In this document: piece by piece, positions 36,433 to 46,303 of the stretch
Layout of the letters: each line of letters starts with the position of its first letter
Numbering within the stretch: the stretch's first letter is position 1
Assembly: GCF_018603435.1 (NCBI RefSeq)
Contig: NZ_CP075682.1
Coordinates: forward strand, 806,001-870,000
Direction: 5' to 3'
Length of the DNA stretch: 64,000 nt
Source: Chryseobacterium sp. ZHDP1
GTDB taxonomy: Bacteria; Bacteroidota; Bacteroidia; Flavobacteriales; Weeksellaceae
Made by a program: the position numbers and the translations under genes
The notes under the pieces: model-generated
What the model saw: the letters and a program-made list of their open reading frames with translations, nothing else
Database searches by the model: none
Told to the model about the DNA's origin: nothing

Positions 36433-37701
36433 CTACCCTATGTGAGTTCCCGGTTTAATAACGGCTCCTTTTTTCACCACAATAATTCCGTCCTGTACAG
36501 AATGTGTTCCGTAATCTCCGTCTTTAAGGTGTTTCCCGCCGATGATTCTTACATTATCCCCGATGTAGCAGTTTTTATCCAGAATTGCTTTTTCGATGTA
36601 ACAATATTTCCCGATTCCCATATTAGGTTGTCCGTTTCTGTCGTTCATTACGATTTCTGTGGTATCCTGATAAAAATCGGCTCCCATTACGTAAGCATTC
36701 ACAATAGTACTTCCTTTGTCTATTCTTGTTCTGTTTCCGATAACGGAGTTTTCAATTTTATCTGCCATTATAATGCATCCGTCTCCGAAAACAGCTTTGC
36801 TTACATAAGAACCGTTTACTTTTGAAGGCGGAAGCATTCTTGCGCGTGTGAAAATCGGCGAAGAAGAAAATAAGTTGAACTGCGGGAAATCCTGACAAAG
36901 ATCCAGATTGGCTTCATAGAAAGATTCGATGGTTCCGATGTCAGTCCAATAACCTTCGTACTGATAGCTTAAAGTGGTATATTTTCCGATGGAATTCGGG
37001 ATAATATCTTTTCCGAAATCATCTCCGGCTCCTTCATCAAACATCTTTTTCAGAATACTTTTCGTGAAGATATAAATTCCCATGGAAGCCAGATATTCTT
37101 TTCCGGCATGTTTATTTTCTTCAGAAACCTCAGATTTTAAGCCGTCTAAAAGATCATGAGTAGGTTTTTCGACAAAAGAAGTAATATTTCCTTCATCATC
37201 AGAACTCAGAATTCCGAAACCTGTTGCGTCTTTTGCATTCACCGGAATGGTTGCAATGGTTACATCGCCGCCTTTTTCAATGTGAAAATTCAGCATCTCC
37301 CTGAAATCCATCTGGTACAACTGATCTCCTGAAAGAATCAGGATATAATCATAATCATACTTTTCAAGGTGCTTCATCGACTGGCGCACCGCATCTGCGG
37401 TTCCCTGATACCAACTGTCGTTTTCAACGTTCTGTTCCGCAGCCAAAATATCTACGAAACCTTTGCTGAAAATATCAAAATGATAAGAATTTTTGATATG
37501 GGAATTTAATGAAGCTGAATTGAACTGTGTTAAAACCAGAATTTTATTTAATCCTGAATTTAAACAGTTGGAAATAGGAATATCCACCAATCTGTATTTT
37601 CCCGCGATGGGTACAGCCGGTTTGGATCTTGAATACGTAAGTGGGAACAATCTCGTTCCTCTACCTCCTCCTAAAACAATGGAAATTACATTGCGATTCA
37701 T
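36433..37701 (-). CDS. glgC: Glucose-1-phosphate adenylyltransferase
   Basis: 422 residues. The N-terminal nucleotidyltransferase domain opens with IVLGGGRGTRLFPLTYSRSK and PAVPIAGKYRLVDIPISNC (pyrophosphorylase signature), contains LILSGDQLYQMDF, and the C-terminal left-handed beta-helix has the hexapeptide pattern VIGNRTRIDKGSTIVNA and GIGKYCYIEKAILDKNCYIG. It makes ADP-glucose from glucose-1-phosphate and ATP, the first committed step of glycogen synthesis. Last gene of the operon glgB-x-glgA-x-glgC. Confidence 0.96.
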   Translation of the reverse strand: MNRNVISIVLGGGRGTRLFPLTYSRSKPAVPIAGKYRLVDIPISNCLNSGLNKILVLTQFNSASLNSHIKNSYHFDIFSKGFVDILAAEQNVENDSWYQGTADAVRQSMKHLEKYDYDYILILSGDQLYQMDFREMLNFHIEKGGDVTIATIPVNAKDATGFGILSSDDEGNITSFVEKPTHDLLDGLKSEVSEENKHAGKEYLASMGIYIFTKSILKKMFDEGAGDDFGKDIIPNSIGKYTTLSYQYEGYWTDIGTIESFYEANLDLCQDFPQFNLFSSSPIFTRARMLPPSKVNGSYVSKAVFGDGCIIMADKIENSVIGNRTRIDKGSTIVNAYVMGADFYQDTTEIVMNDRNGQPNMGIGKYCYIEKAILDKNCYIGDNVRIIGGKHLKDGDYGTHSVQDGIIVVKKGAVIKPGTHIG

Positions 37702-37716
37702 AGTTTATCTTGCGTT

Positions 37717-38250
37717 TTATTTTATTAGGTTTACTGTTCTGTTTTTTGTATCAACATTTACTGTAAATGCAATCCCGTTTTCAGGATATATTTTGTTAAT
37801 ATTTACTTTATAAAAGTCCGGTCTGCCCAACTCTTCAGCATCTTTATCTACATCATCAATCTCAATCTTATGCTTAGCCAGTTCTTTTCTGAATACTTTA
37901 TTAGTGATTAAAACATCCATGATATCCACTTGTTTCATTGTATAATCCTGAATATCCTTATCATATAAATCTTTCCAGTTTTTGCCGTATCTTTTTTGAA
38001 GAGCTAGATCTGTTTTTTCATTTTCAGATCTTACACTGTCCACCAATTCTTGGGTAACTTCGCATCCTGCAACTCTTACTGTTTTTATTTTCCATTTTTT
38101 GTTAACTGTTTTTTCGATTTCTTCTCTCTGAAAATTTGGAAGTCCATAAGTTAAAAACCAATAGTATCCGTCTTTATGGATCATCGTTTCCTCTTTTTGA
38201 TGACAGGAAAGAACAATTATTATTGCAAATAGAAAATACAGCTTTTTCAC
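37717..38250 (-). CDS. Putative lipoprotein between glgA and glgC
   Basis: 177 residues. The start MKKLYFLFAIIIVLSCHQKEE has a lipobox-like LSC, so the protein is probably a periplasmic or surface lipoprotein. The mature part is basic and acidic mixed, with a block LALQKRYGKNWKDLYDKDI that reminds me of the FEKKY-type segment in Bacteroidetes proteins. It lies three bases from glgA and 15 from glgC, inside the operon, so it should be co-expressed with glycogen synthesis. No link in function is known to me. Confidence 0.65.
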   Translation of the reverse strand: MKKLYFLFAIIIVLSCHQKEETMIHKDGYYWFLTYGLPNFQREEIEKTVNKKWKIKTVRVAGCEVTQELVDSVRSENEKTDLALQKRYGKNWKDLYDKDIQDYTMKQVDIMDVLITNKVFRKELAKHKIEIDDVDKDAEELGRPDFYKVNINKIYPENGIAFTVNVDTKNRTVNLIK

Positions 38251-38253
38251 GAT

Positions 38254-39660
38254 TTAATTCTTATATAAAGCTATGTATTTTTCGGCTGATTTTTCCCATG
38301 CAAAGTCAAAATTCATATTGGCACGGATTAAATTTTCCATTTCACCTTTTTTATTGTAAACCAATAAAGCTCTGTTCATTGCATGGATAATATCGTCCAC
38401 TCCCGGAAACGTAAAATTAATTCCCGCTCCACCTGTGGAAACATCTTCCACCGTATCTCTTAATCCTCCTGTATATCGTACAATTGGAACGGTTCCGTAT
38501 CTCATGGAATACATCTGGTTAAGACCGCATGGTTCCACTCTCGACGGCATGAGCAAAAAGTCCGCCGAAGCGTATATTTTATGCGAAAGATGTTCCTTAT
38601 ATCCAAGATCCAAAGCAAAATTGGAATAAATATAATCGTATTCTTTCAGTTTATTTTCAATGTAAGCATTTCCTGAGCCTAAAATCATGATATTTAAAGC
38701 GCCGTAACTCTGCTTAATGCTTTTCCAGACTACATCGGGAAGAAAATCGGCTCCTTTTTCGGTAGCAAATCTTCCAATAAATGCGAAAAGAGGAAGTTCC
38801 GGTTTCAGACCATATTCTTTACATAGTCTTTCTTTGTTCTTTTTCTTCTGGGCAATGGCATTTTTAACGTTAAAATTAAAATCCAACATCGGATCGGTCT
38901 CCGGATTCCAGACTTCCGTATCAATTCCGTTAATAATTCCGTAGGCTTTCCCAAATTCATCACGAACAAGACTTTCCAGACCTCTGAAGCTTACAAAAAG
39001 TTCTTCAAGATACCCCTGCGAAACCGTTGTAAAAGCATTGGCACATTTAATCATGCTTGCCAAAGGATTTATGACTCCGTTCCAGTCCAGCAATCCCCAT
39101 TTATACTGATCGAAAGCCGGCATGTAATTCGCCATTTCCCAGCTCATCATTCCCTGATATTCACCGTTATGAATGGTTCCGATGGTTTTTACCCCTTTTA
39201 AAAACGAAAATTCAGGACAATGCTGAATCATAAAAGGAACAAGACCTGTGTGATAATCATGACAATGCAAAATATCCGGTCGAATCCCCATCGCACTCAG
39301 CCAATGAAGCGTGCCGTGCTGAAAAGCCAAAAACTGAAAATTTTCATCTGAATATCCGTAAGGATTATCTCTATCCAAAAGTCCCGGAATTCTTACCATA
39401 AAAAGCTCAAAGCCCAAAGCATTGGTTTTTTCCTTTAAAACCTGCACCTGAAGCATATTTGATCCCTGATGAATGAAGCCATCAAAAACTATGTCAAACT
39501 CATGATCATGCACGAAAGATTTGTTGTACCAAGGCATAACCACCTTCGCATCAATATCTTTAATTTTGTTCTGATATTTTGGTAAAGCTCCCACTACATC
39601 TGCCAAACCTCCCACTTTTGCCACCGGATAACACTCCGTACTTAGATGATAAATGATCAT
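38254..39660 (-). CDS. glgA: Glycogen synthase (ADP-glucose)
   Basis: 468 residues, GT5 family with two Rossmann domains. The N-terminal signature HLSTECYPVAKVGGLADVVG contains the KVGGL ADP-glucose-binding loop; the C-terminal domain has FAFIGRFATEKGADFLPDV and PSRVEPCGLNQMYSMRYG with the EPCGL block. It extends the alpha-1,4-glucan chain. The start is 29 bases after the upstream unknown gene. Confidence 0.96.
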   Translation of the reverse strand: MIIYHLSTECYPVAKVGGLADVVGALPKYQNKIKDIDAKVVMPWYNKSFVHDHEFDIVFDGFIHQGSNMLQVQVLKEKTNALGFELFMVRIPGLLDRDNPYGYSDENFQFLAFQHGTLHWLSAMGIRPDILHCHDYHTGLVPFMIQHCPEFSFLKGVKTIGTIHNGEYQGMMSWEMANYMPAFDQYKWGLLDWNGVINPLASMIKCANAFTTVSQGYLEELFVSFRGLESLVRDEFGKAYGIINGIDTEVWNPETDPMLDFNFNVKNAIAQKKKNKERLCKEYGLKPELPLFAFIGRFATEKGADFLPDVVWKSIKQSYGALNIMILGSGNAYIENKLKEYDYIYSNFALDLGYKEHLSHKIYASADFLLMPSRVEPCGLNQMYSMRYGTVPIVRYTGGLRDTVEDVSTGGAGINFTFPGVDDIIHAMNRALLVYNKKGEMENLIRANMNFDFAWEKSAEKYIALYKN

Positions 39661-39689
39661 TTTTTTCTCTCTCGTTTATTATTTATATC

Positions 39690-40244
39690 TTAATTAAAAT
39701 CTTCAATATTCGGGATTTTATAAATCTCAAATACAAAAAAAGATTTGCTTTCTATGAATTCTTCTTTAATGATAATATTCACTTCGTGTGATCGAAAACC
39801 CATAACGCCATATTTATCAATATTATTTCTGTCAAATTGAGAAGAAGGATCAAAATCGAAACGCTTTCTTTTGAATTCCGTGAAACCCTTCTCTTCTGTA
39901 TTGTCATCTATTATTTCCCATTCCGTCTCTTCAACCTGCTGCTTGGTGATAAACCTAAACTCAAATTCCTTCATCGTTCTGAGAACATCTATAATTTCCT
40001 GAGTTTTATTTTTATCTTCAATGAAATCAATCTGACAAATCTTATTTCTTAGAAACTCTATTTTATATCTTTCAATTTTAAAAGTAAAAAAATATAAATC
40101 CTCATTAAATTTCCCTTCGCTTACAGGAGCATTAATTCCGGCTTTCGAAAACGACTCCAGAGTTTCACTGTCGAAATCTGTCCTTGTAATTATATCTTTG
40201 AGACTTTCATAGTCTTTTCCTAAAATTTCTAATAACTGAATCAT
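39690..40244 (-). CDS. Unrecognised protein between glgB and glgA
   Basis: 184 residues, soluble, acidic, no signal peptide. It starts MIQLLEILGKDYESLKDII and contains long charged stretches with strands (FFTFKIERYKIEFLRNKI). Its ATG overlaps the glgB stop codon by four bases (ATGA), a sign of translational coupling with glgB. No domain recognised. Confidence 0.6.
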   Translation of the reverse strand: MIQLLEILGKDYESLKDIITRTDFDSETLESFSKAGINAPVSEGKFNEDLYFFTFKIERYKIEFLRNKICQIDFIEDKNKTQEIIDVLRTMKEFEFRFITKQQVEETEWEIIDDNTEEKGFTEFKRKRFDFDPSSQFDRNNIDKYGVMGFRSHEVNIIIKEEFIESKSFFVFEIYKIPNIEDFN

Positions 40245-42193
40245 TGCTTTTTATGTTGTTTGATTCTGTTATGCTTATTATACTTTTTATCTTTTCTTTT
40301 TAAGATAATTCCTGAAAGCGGCGGCAGACTTACGCTGATGGATTTCTGATGATTCATGTATTCCTCATACTGTTCACTGAAAATTTCAGGCTTATAACCG
40401 CTTCCCGAATACCGTTCATCATCAGAGTTAAAAATAATTTCCCAGTGACTTCCCGCATTTACGCCTATTTTATAATCCAGAACTTCCGGTTTCAGGTTGA
40501 GAATCACCATAAAAACATCATCTTTTTTCTTTCCTTTTCTCAAATAGACATACACGGAATTCTCCAGATCATCTGCTTCCACCCATTCAAAACCATCCCT
40601 GCTGAACTGATTTTCATAGAAAGCCGTTTCATATCTGTAAAGATGATTAAGATCTTTTACCAATGTCTGCAAACCTTTATGAACAGGATATTCCAGTAAA
40701 TGCCAATCCAGACTCTGTTTGAAATTCCATTCGCTGGTCTGCCCAAATTCATCGCCCATAAAAAGCAGTTTTGCTCCCGGATGCGTAAACATATACACAT
40801 ACAGTGCGCGAAGATTGGCAAATTTCTGCCATTCATCGCCTTTCATTTTATAGATAAGACTCGCTTTTCCGTGTACCACTTCATCGTGAGACAAGGGCAT
40901 CATATAATTTTCATTATACATATACATAGAAGCGAAGGTAAGTTTATGATGATGAAACTTTCTGTTTTCGTGTTCTTCTTTAAAATAATCCAGCGTATCG
41001 TGCATCCATCCCATCATCCATTTCATTCCAAATCCTACTCCGCCGTCATGAACAGGCTTTGTAAGCATAGGAAAATCTGAACTTTCTTCTGCAATGGTAA
41101 TGATATTGTCTCCGAATTCTTTATAAACAGCCGTATTAAAATCCTGCAAAAATGCTTTTGCTTCGAGATTTACATTTCCTCCGTAAATATTCGGTTCCCA
41201 TTCTCCTTCATTTCGGGAATAATCGAGGTGAAGCATCGAGGTTACTGCATCTACACGCAATCCGTCTGCATGATAGCGTTCCAGCCAGAACATCGCATTG
41301 GAAATCAGAAAAGATTTCACTTCATTTCTTCCGTAATTGAAAATGTATGATTTCCAGTCGGGATGAAAGCCTTTTCTGGGATCTTCATGCTCGTAAAGAT
41401 AAGAACCGTCAAATCTGTGCAAACCATTTGCATCACCCGGAAAATGCGAAGGTACCCAGTCTAAAATCACGCCGATTCCATTCTGATGAAGCTCATCAAT
41501 CAAAGACATCAAATCCTGCGGAGAACCGAAACGTGAAGTGGCTGCATAAAATCCTGTAATCTGATATCCCCAGCTCGGATCGTAAGGATATTCCATCACC
41601 GGCATAAATTCTACGTGGGTAAAGCCCATTTCTTTAATATAAGGAACGAGTTTTTTCCCGATATCGCGGTAATTCAGAAACTTTTTCGGATCATTTCCTT
41701 CTCTTACCCAGGATCCCAGATGCAGTTCATACACCGACAACGGAGCATTTAACGTATTTTTTTTCCAGCGGTTTTCCAGCCAGTCTTTATCTTTCCATTC
41801 GTACCAAGTGGTAGAAACCAATGAGGCAGCCTGAAGATTCTGTTCCCAGCTCAAAGCGTATGGATCACTTTTTTCTAAAATTTCTCCGCGCGGCGTTTCT
41901 ATAGCATACTTATACAAAGTTCCCCATGTTAAACCTGCAATGAAGCCTTCCCAGATTCCGGATTCGTCCCATCTCGGAAACAGGATGTGGTCTTTATGGT
42001 TCCAGTTGTTGAAATTTCCGATTACCGAAACTTTCTTGGCGTTGGGAGCCCAGACTGAGAAATAAACTCCTTTTACTCCATCTTTTTCAGCGGAATGTGC
42101 GCCGAATTTATCATACAGCTTATAATGCTTACCTTCTTTGAAAAGATAAACATCATGATCCGTAAAAAGAGTGTATGTTTTAACCGAATTCAT
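40241..42193 (-). CDS. glgB: 1,4-alpha-glucan branching enzyme
   Basis: 650 residues. N-terminal CBM48-type domain (GVYFSVWAPNAKKVSVIGNFNNW), then a GH13 barrel with SVYELHLGSWVREG, the nucleophile D315 in DGLRVDAVTSML, the acid/base E369 in TIAEESSDFP, and LSHDEVVHGK; C-terminal all-beta domain. It moves glucan segments to form alpha-1,6 branches. I start at ATG 42193; a GTG at 42196 would add only one residue. First gene of the glycogen operon, with promoter at 42310-42317 and a leader of about 110 bases. Confidence 0.96.
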   Translation of the reverse strand: MNSVKTYTLFTDHDVYLFKEGKHYKLYDKFGAHSAEKDGVKGVYFSVWAPNAKKVSVIGNFNNWNHKDHILFPRWDESGIWEGFIAGLTWGTLYKYAIETPRGEILEKSDPYALSWEQNLQAASLVSTTWYEWKDKDWLENRWKKNTLNAPLSVYELHLGSWVREGNDPKKFLNYRDIGKKLVPYIKEMGFTHVEFMPVMEYPYDPSWGYQITGFYAATSRFGSPQDLMSLIDELHQNGIGVILDWVPSHFPGDANGLHRFDGSYLYEHEDPRKGFHPDWKSYIFNYGRNEVKSFLISNAMFWLERYHADGLRVDAVTSMLHLDYSRNEGEWEPNIYGGNVNLEAKAFLQDFNTAVYKEFGDNIITIAEESSDFPMLTKPVHDGGVGFGMKWMMGWMHDTLDYFKEEHENRKFHHHKLTFASMYMYNENYMMPLSHDEVVHGKASLIYKMKGDEWQKFANLRALYVYMFTHPGAKLLFMGDEFGQTSEWNFKQSLDWHLLEYPVHKGLQTLVKDLNHLYRYETAFYENQFSRDGFEWVEADDLENSVYVYLRKGKKKDDVFMVILNLKPEVLDYKIGVNAGSHWEIIFNSDDERYSGSGYKPEIFSEQYEEYMNHQKSISVSLPPLSGIILKRKDKKYNKHNRIKQHKKQ

Positions 42194-42309
42194 CACGGTT
42201 TTGATTTAATTTTTATATTTTTCTTGAAACTACAAAAAATATCTGCAATAATCATTAATAAATTTTGAATAAATTATTATGTTAAACTCTTTGCAGTACT
42301 TGTTTCTAT

Positions 42310-42317
42310 CAAATATA
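42310..42317 (-). promoter_or_regulatory. -7 box for the glycogen operon
   Basis: Minus strand TATATTTG, a perfect TAnnTTTG, 116 bases before the glgB ATG. The spacer 42194-42408 to the divergent gene is AT-rich and holds no other clear site. Confidence 0.5.
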
Positions 42318-42408
42318 CCGCTTTTTTATTCAGTGTTTATCGTTTTAAAATGATTTGTCTTAAAAAGATTTTTTATAAATTTATGCTTTAATTTTACTAA
42401 AAACACGG

Positions 42409-43530
42409 ATGAAGTTTGAACTTTACACAGCAGAAAGTGATGAACGAACGGTTTACATCACAGGAAATTTTAACAATTGGAATCCGAAAGACTACAACTT
42501 TCAACTGATCCAAAAAGACTCTCAAAATTATTTTATCGAAATCGACGATCAGCTTTTGCCAGATGTTATTGAATACAAATTTACTAAGGGCGGCTGGGAA
42601 AATGTAGAACTTGACAAATACGGAAGTATCACCCCAAACAAAAAAGCTTTAAAATCCTCAGGAAAAACATCAGATACCGTTGAAAAATGGAGATTCAACT
42701 GGGGACCTTTCAAGGATGAATATTTTCCGATTGCAGAAATTATTTCGGAGGAATTCTACATTCCGCAGTTAGACCGCTACAGAAAAATCTGGGCACTTCT
42801 ACCCTACGATTATTATGTTTCCGACAAAAAATATCCTGTTCTGTATCTTCAGGATGCACAGAATTTATTTAATGAAGGAAGCGGTTACGGAAACTGGGAA
42901 ATCGATAAGAAACTTTCCATTCTCTCAGAATACGGTCGTGGAGATGTCATCATCATTGCAGTAGAACACGGAAGCGAAGAAAGGATTAAAGAATATATTT
43001 TTGATAACGACAATGTCGCGAACGGATCAGAAGGTAAAAAATACATCCGCTTCATTACAGATACTTTGAAACCTTATGTCGACCAGACTTACCGTACAAA
43101 AAAAGACCGCGACAATACAGGAATCGGAGGAAGCTCTCTCGGCGCGCTGATCAGCATTTACAGCGGATTTCTTTATCCTGAAGTCTACTCCAAACTGTTG
43201 ATATTTTCGCCTTCACTTTGGGTAGAACCGAACAATAATTTCCCGATGATGAATTTCAGGGTTCCTTTTAAAACGAAAATCTATCTTTACGGAGGCGGTC
43301 AGGAAGGCTCAAAAATGGTAAAGAGAATTCATATTTTTGAAGAATATTTAAAACGCTGGGAGAAGAAAAACCTATTCGATTTTGAATTCAGAACAAGCAT
43401 CAATCCGGAAGGTACACACAGCGAATTTTACTGGTCGCAGGAATTCCCGAGAGCGATTGAATGGCTTTATTATAACAACACAGAAAATCCGGTGGAAGTA
43501 AAACCACAGCAGGAAAGCATTAAAAATTAA
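42409..43530 (+). CDS. Esterase-like alpha/beta hydrolase with N-terminal carbohydrate-binding-type domain
   Basis: 373 residues. The first 90 residues are a CBM48/AMPK-type immunoglobulin fold (RTVYITGNFNNWNPKDYNF, with the typical aromatic glucan-contacting residues), the same type as the start of GlgB. The rest is an esterase-D-like alpha/beta hydrolase with the nucleophile elbow GGSSLGAL (S243 as G-x-S-x-G). It diverges from the glycogen operon and is followed after four bases by an M17 peptidase gene. A role on a glycan-attached substrate is inference from the domain and position. Confidence 0.78.
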   Translation: MKFELYTAESDERTVYITGNFNNWNPKDYNFQLIQKDSQNYFIEIDDQLLPDVIEYKFTKGGWENVELDKYGSITPNKKALKSSGKTSDTVEKWRFNWGPFKDEYFPIAEIISEEFYIPQLDRYRKIWALLPYDYYVSDKKYPVLYLQDAQNLFNEGSGYGNWEIDKKLSILSEYGRGDVIIIAVEHGSEERIKEYIFDNDNVANGSEGKKYIRFITDTLKPYVDQTYRTKKDRDNTGIGGSSLGALISIYSGFLYPEVYSKLLIFSPSLWVEPNNNFPMMNFRVPFKTKIYLYGGGQEGSKMVKRIHIFEEYLKRWEKKNLFDFEFRTSINPEGTHSEFYWSQEFPRAIEWLYYNNTENPVEVKPQQESIKN

Positions 43531-43534
43531 AATT

Positions 43535-44950
43535 ATGAAATTAATCAACAAAAAAAATAAAAATTATACGCAGGTTTTTCATCTTTTCACAGAAGAAGAA
43601 TGGACGAAAACCAGCAAAAATTTCAATAAAAACATTTCAACTTTCTTTACGGGTAAAAAACATGAAGTTTTTGTGAATGCCCATGAGGAAGGAATAACAT
43701 ATTTTATAGGTATCGGAAAATCTACTTTGCAGAATTTTGAAATTCAGCAAGTTGCTGTTAAATTTTCCCAGACGCAGAAAGGGAAAGTACAGCCTGTTCC
43801 TACATTAGTTGTGGCAGATTGCATCAATGAGAAGCAATTTGAAGAATTTGCAAAAGGTTTATTACTGGGAACCTATAATTATCCTTTCGAAAAAACGCAT
43901 GCGTTCTGGAATGCTAAATTTGAGCTTCATTTTGAAAATTTAAGCCAGAAAAAATTAGACACCATCGGCAAAAAAGCTGAAGCACTGAGCAACGGACAGA
44001 CCGTCTGTCAGGAATGGCTGAACAAACCCGCCAATCTTAAAAAACCGGATACTTTCAGTTTATATTTAAAAAATTTAGCTAAAAAATATGATTTAAAATA
44101 TACTTCTTTCAACAGGAAAAAGTGTGAGGAACTTGGTTTGGGAGCTTATCTTTCCGTTAATCAGGGAAGTGCTTATGACGCAGCATTTACCATTATTGAA
44201 TACAAAACCAATGTTAAAAATGCAGTCACTTTCGGCTTGGTCGGAAAATGTGTATTGTTTGACACTGGGGGAATTTCTCTGAAAAATCCCGACAATATGC
44301 ATTATATGAAATCGGATATGGGCGGTGCAACAGCCGTTTTGGGAACTCTGATTTATGCCGCGGAAATGCAGCTTCCGGTTAATATTGTTGCTATTTTACC
44401 TGTTACCGACAATGCTATTTCTGAAAATGCCTTTCTTCCGAGTGACGTTATTACCGCTTACAACGGAAAAACAATTGAGGTTCTCAATACCGATGCGGAA
44501 GGCAGAATGATCCTTGCCGACGGACTTTCCTATATGGCAAAAAACTTCAAAACAGATTTTCTGATCGACCTTGCCACGCTTACCGGAAGTTCTGTAAGGA
44601 TGTTTGGCGATACTTGCGGAGCTCTGTTTTCCAACAATGAAGAATTGAAAAATCTTTTGATAAAAACCGGCGATAAAACCAATCAGAGACTTTGGAATTT
44701 ACCGCTTTGGGATGTCTGGAAAGACGATATCCAGTCGGATGTGGCAGACATTAAGAATATTTCGATGAAACCTATCGGAGATTGCATTATTGCGGCTAAA
44801 TTTTTAGAACAGTTTATTGAAAACCATCCTAAATGGGCGCATCTTGATATTGCCGGAGTGGCATTCGGAAATGTAGGATATGCCAAAGAAAAGGCTGCAA
44901 CGGGATTTGGAGTGCAATTATTAGCCGATTTAATCGAAAATTATCACTAA
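43535..44950 (+). CDS. M17 leucyl aminopeptidase family protein
   Basis: 471 residues. N-terminal macro-like domain of low conservation, then the C-terminal M17 core with VLFDTGGISLKNPDNMHYMK, MGGATAVLGTLIYAA, and VLNTDAEGRMILADGLSYM, which carry the two-zinc ligands and the catalytic bicarbonate-site arginine. It should remove N-terminal amino acids from peptides in the cytoplasm. Co-transcribed with the preceding esterase gene. Confidence 0.93.
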   Translation: MKLINKKNKNYTQVFHLFTEEEWTKTSKNFNKNISTFFTGKKHEVFVNAHEEGITYFIGIGKSTLQNFEIQQVAVKFSQTQKGKVQPVPTLVVADCINEKQFEEFAKGLLLGTYNYPFEKTHAFWNAKFELHFENLSQKKLDTIGKKAEALSNGQTVCQEWLNKPANLKKPDTFSLYLKNLAKKYDLKYTSFNRKKCEELGLGAYLSVNQGSAYDAAFTIIEYKTNVKNAVTFGLVGKCVLFDTGGISLKNPDNMHYMKSDMGGATAVLGTLIYAAEMQLPVNIVAILPVTDNAISENAFLPSDVITAYNGKTIEVLNTDAEGRMILADGLSYMAKNFKTDFLIDLATLTGSSVRMFGDTCGALFSNNEELKNLLIKTGDKTNQRLWNLPLWDVWKDDIQSDVADIKNISMKPIGDCIIAAKFLEQFIENHPKWAHLDIAGVAFGNVGYAKEKAATGFGVQLLADLIENYH

Positions 44951-45053
44951 AAATTAGTTTATTACAAAAATTCTCTGTATAATTGAAATAGAATTTTCAA
45001 AAGCGCACAATATTTTAATTTTTAACATTAAATAATTAATAAAAAAACGTTTT

Positions 45054-45061
45054 TATTTTTG
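45054..45061 (+). promoter_or_regulatory. -7 box for the ATP-grasp gene cluster
   Basis: TATTTTTG fits the box, 29 bases upstream of the ATG at 45091, and would drive the genes 45091-50192 as one operon. Confidence 0.5.
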
Positions 45062-45090
45062 AAAGTTCATCAAAAATTAAAAAACATTGT

Positions 45091-46302
45091 ATGGAGGAGA
45101 AAACAATAGTATGTATTTCGTGCTATTACAAGGGTTATGATTTCATGGATGAAATGAAAAAACTCGGTAATAAAATTATTTTAGTAACATCCGAAAATCT
45201 TAAAGAAAAAAACTGGCCGTGGCATGCCATTGATGAGGTATTTTATATGCCTGAAGTAAAGCCTTCTGTCTGGAATCTGGATCATCTCGTTCAGGGATTT
45301 TCCCATCTCATGCAGACCAGAAAAGTACACGCCGTTATTGCTCTAGACGATTACGATGTGGAAAAGGCTGCGCTTATCCGCGAAACATTCAGAATTCCGG
45401 GGATGGGACAGACTACGCACCGCTATTTCAGGGATAAACTTGCCATGCGACAAAAAGCAAAAGATTCCGGAATTAATGTTCCTGAGTTCACGGCAGTTTT
45501 TAATAATGATGAGGTTAATCGTTTTATTGATGATGTTCCTGCACCGTGGGTTTTAAAACCACGTTCTGAAGCATCTGCTTCGGGAATTAAAAAACTGTCT
45601 TCCAAAGAAGAGCTTTGGGAAGCTTTGAATAATCTTGGGGAAGAGCGTCACTTATTCCTTCTGGAAAGCTTCAAGCCGGGAGATGTTTATCATGTAGACA
45701 GCCTTACTTTTAATAAAGAAATTGTTTTCACTTCTGCCTCAAAATATTTGGCGCCGCCGATGCAGGTTTCGCATGAAGGAGGTGTTTTCAGAACAAAAAC
45801 GCTTGGGAGATATTCTGATGAATTTATGGCTCTTGAAGAGGTCAATTCGAAAGTTTTATCCAATTTCGGACTAATCAACGGAGCGACTCACACAGAATTT
45901 ATCCGCAGCAAAGACGACGGCAAATATTATTTCCTTGAAACTTCATCAAGAGTGGGAGGAGCACATATTCCGGATCTTGTGGAAGCATCAAGCAGCATCA
46001 ATATCTGGAGAGAATGGGCGAAAATTGAAGATGCTTTATTAAGAGGAAAAAACTATGAGGTTTCTAAACCTACAGGCTATTATTCGGGACTTATTGTCGC
46101 TTTAATTAAAGACAAAGAGCCGGATTACAATCAGTTTGAATGTGAAGAGGCTGTAAAATTCCTGCCTATAGATTATCATGTCGGAATTGTTTACAAATCG
46201 AAAGACTCAGTAGTCGTACAGGAAAGATTAGACACGGCAGCAGAAAAAATTCATGCTGAATTACTGAATATTCTTCCGCCGAAAGACAAACCCATGTCAT
46301 AA
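45091..46302 (+). CDS. ATP-grasp ligase (carboxylate-amine ligase fold)
   Basis: 403 residues. N-terminal pre-ATP-grasp Rossmann-like domain (about 1-105), then the ATP-grasp core: GWDRLRT-style TTHRYFRDKLAMRQKAKDSG, the ATP-binding segment PAPWVLKPRSEASASGIK, and the metal-binding end FLETSSRVGGAHIPDLVEA. Enzymes of this fold join a carboxylate to an amine through an acylphosphate. It opens a cluster with further ligases, an amidotransferase and a hydrolase, so it probably adds one building block to a small molecule. Substrate unknown. Confidence 0.87.
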   Translation: MEEKTIVCISCYYKGYDFMDEMKKLGNKIILVTSENLKEKNWPWHAIDEVFYMPEVKPSVWNLDHLVQGFSHLMQTRKVHAVIALDDYDVEKAALIRETFRIPGMGQTTHRYFRDKLAMRQKAKDSGINVPEFTAVFNNDEVNRFIDDVPAPWVLKPRSEASASGIKKLSSKEELWEALNNLGEERHLFLLESFKPGDVYHVDSLTFNKEIVFTSASKYLAPPMQVSHEGGVFRTKTLGRYSDEFMALEEVNSKVLSNFGLINGATHTEFIRSKDDGKYYFLETSSRVGGAHIPDLVEASSSINIWREWAKIEDALLRGKNYEVSKPTGYYSGLIVALIKDKEPDYNQFECEEAVKFLPIDYHVGIVYKSKDSVVVQERLDTAAEKIHAELLNILPPKDKPMS

Positions 46303-46303
46303 T

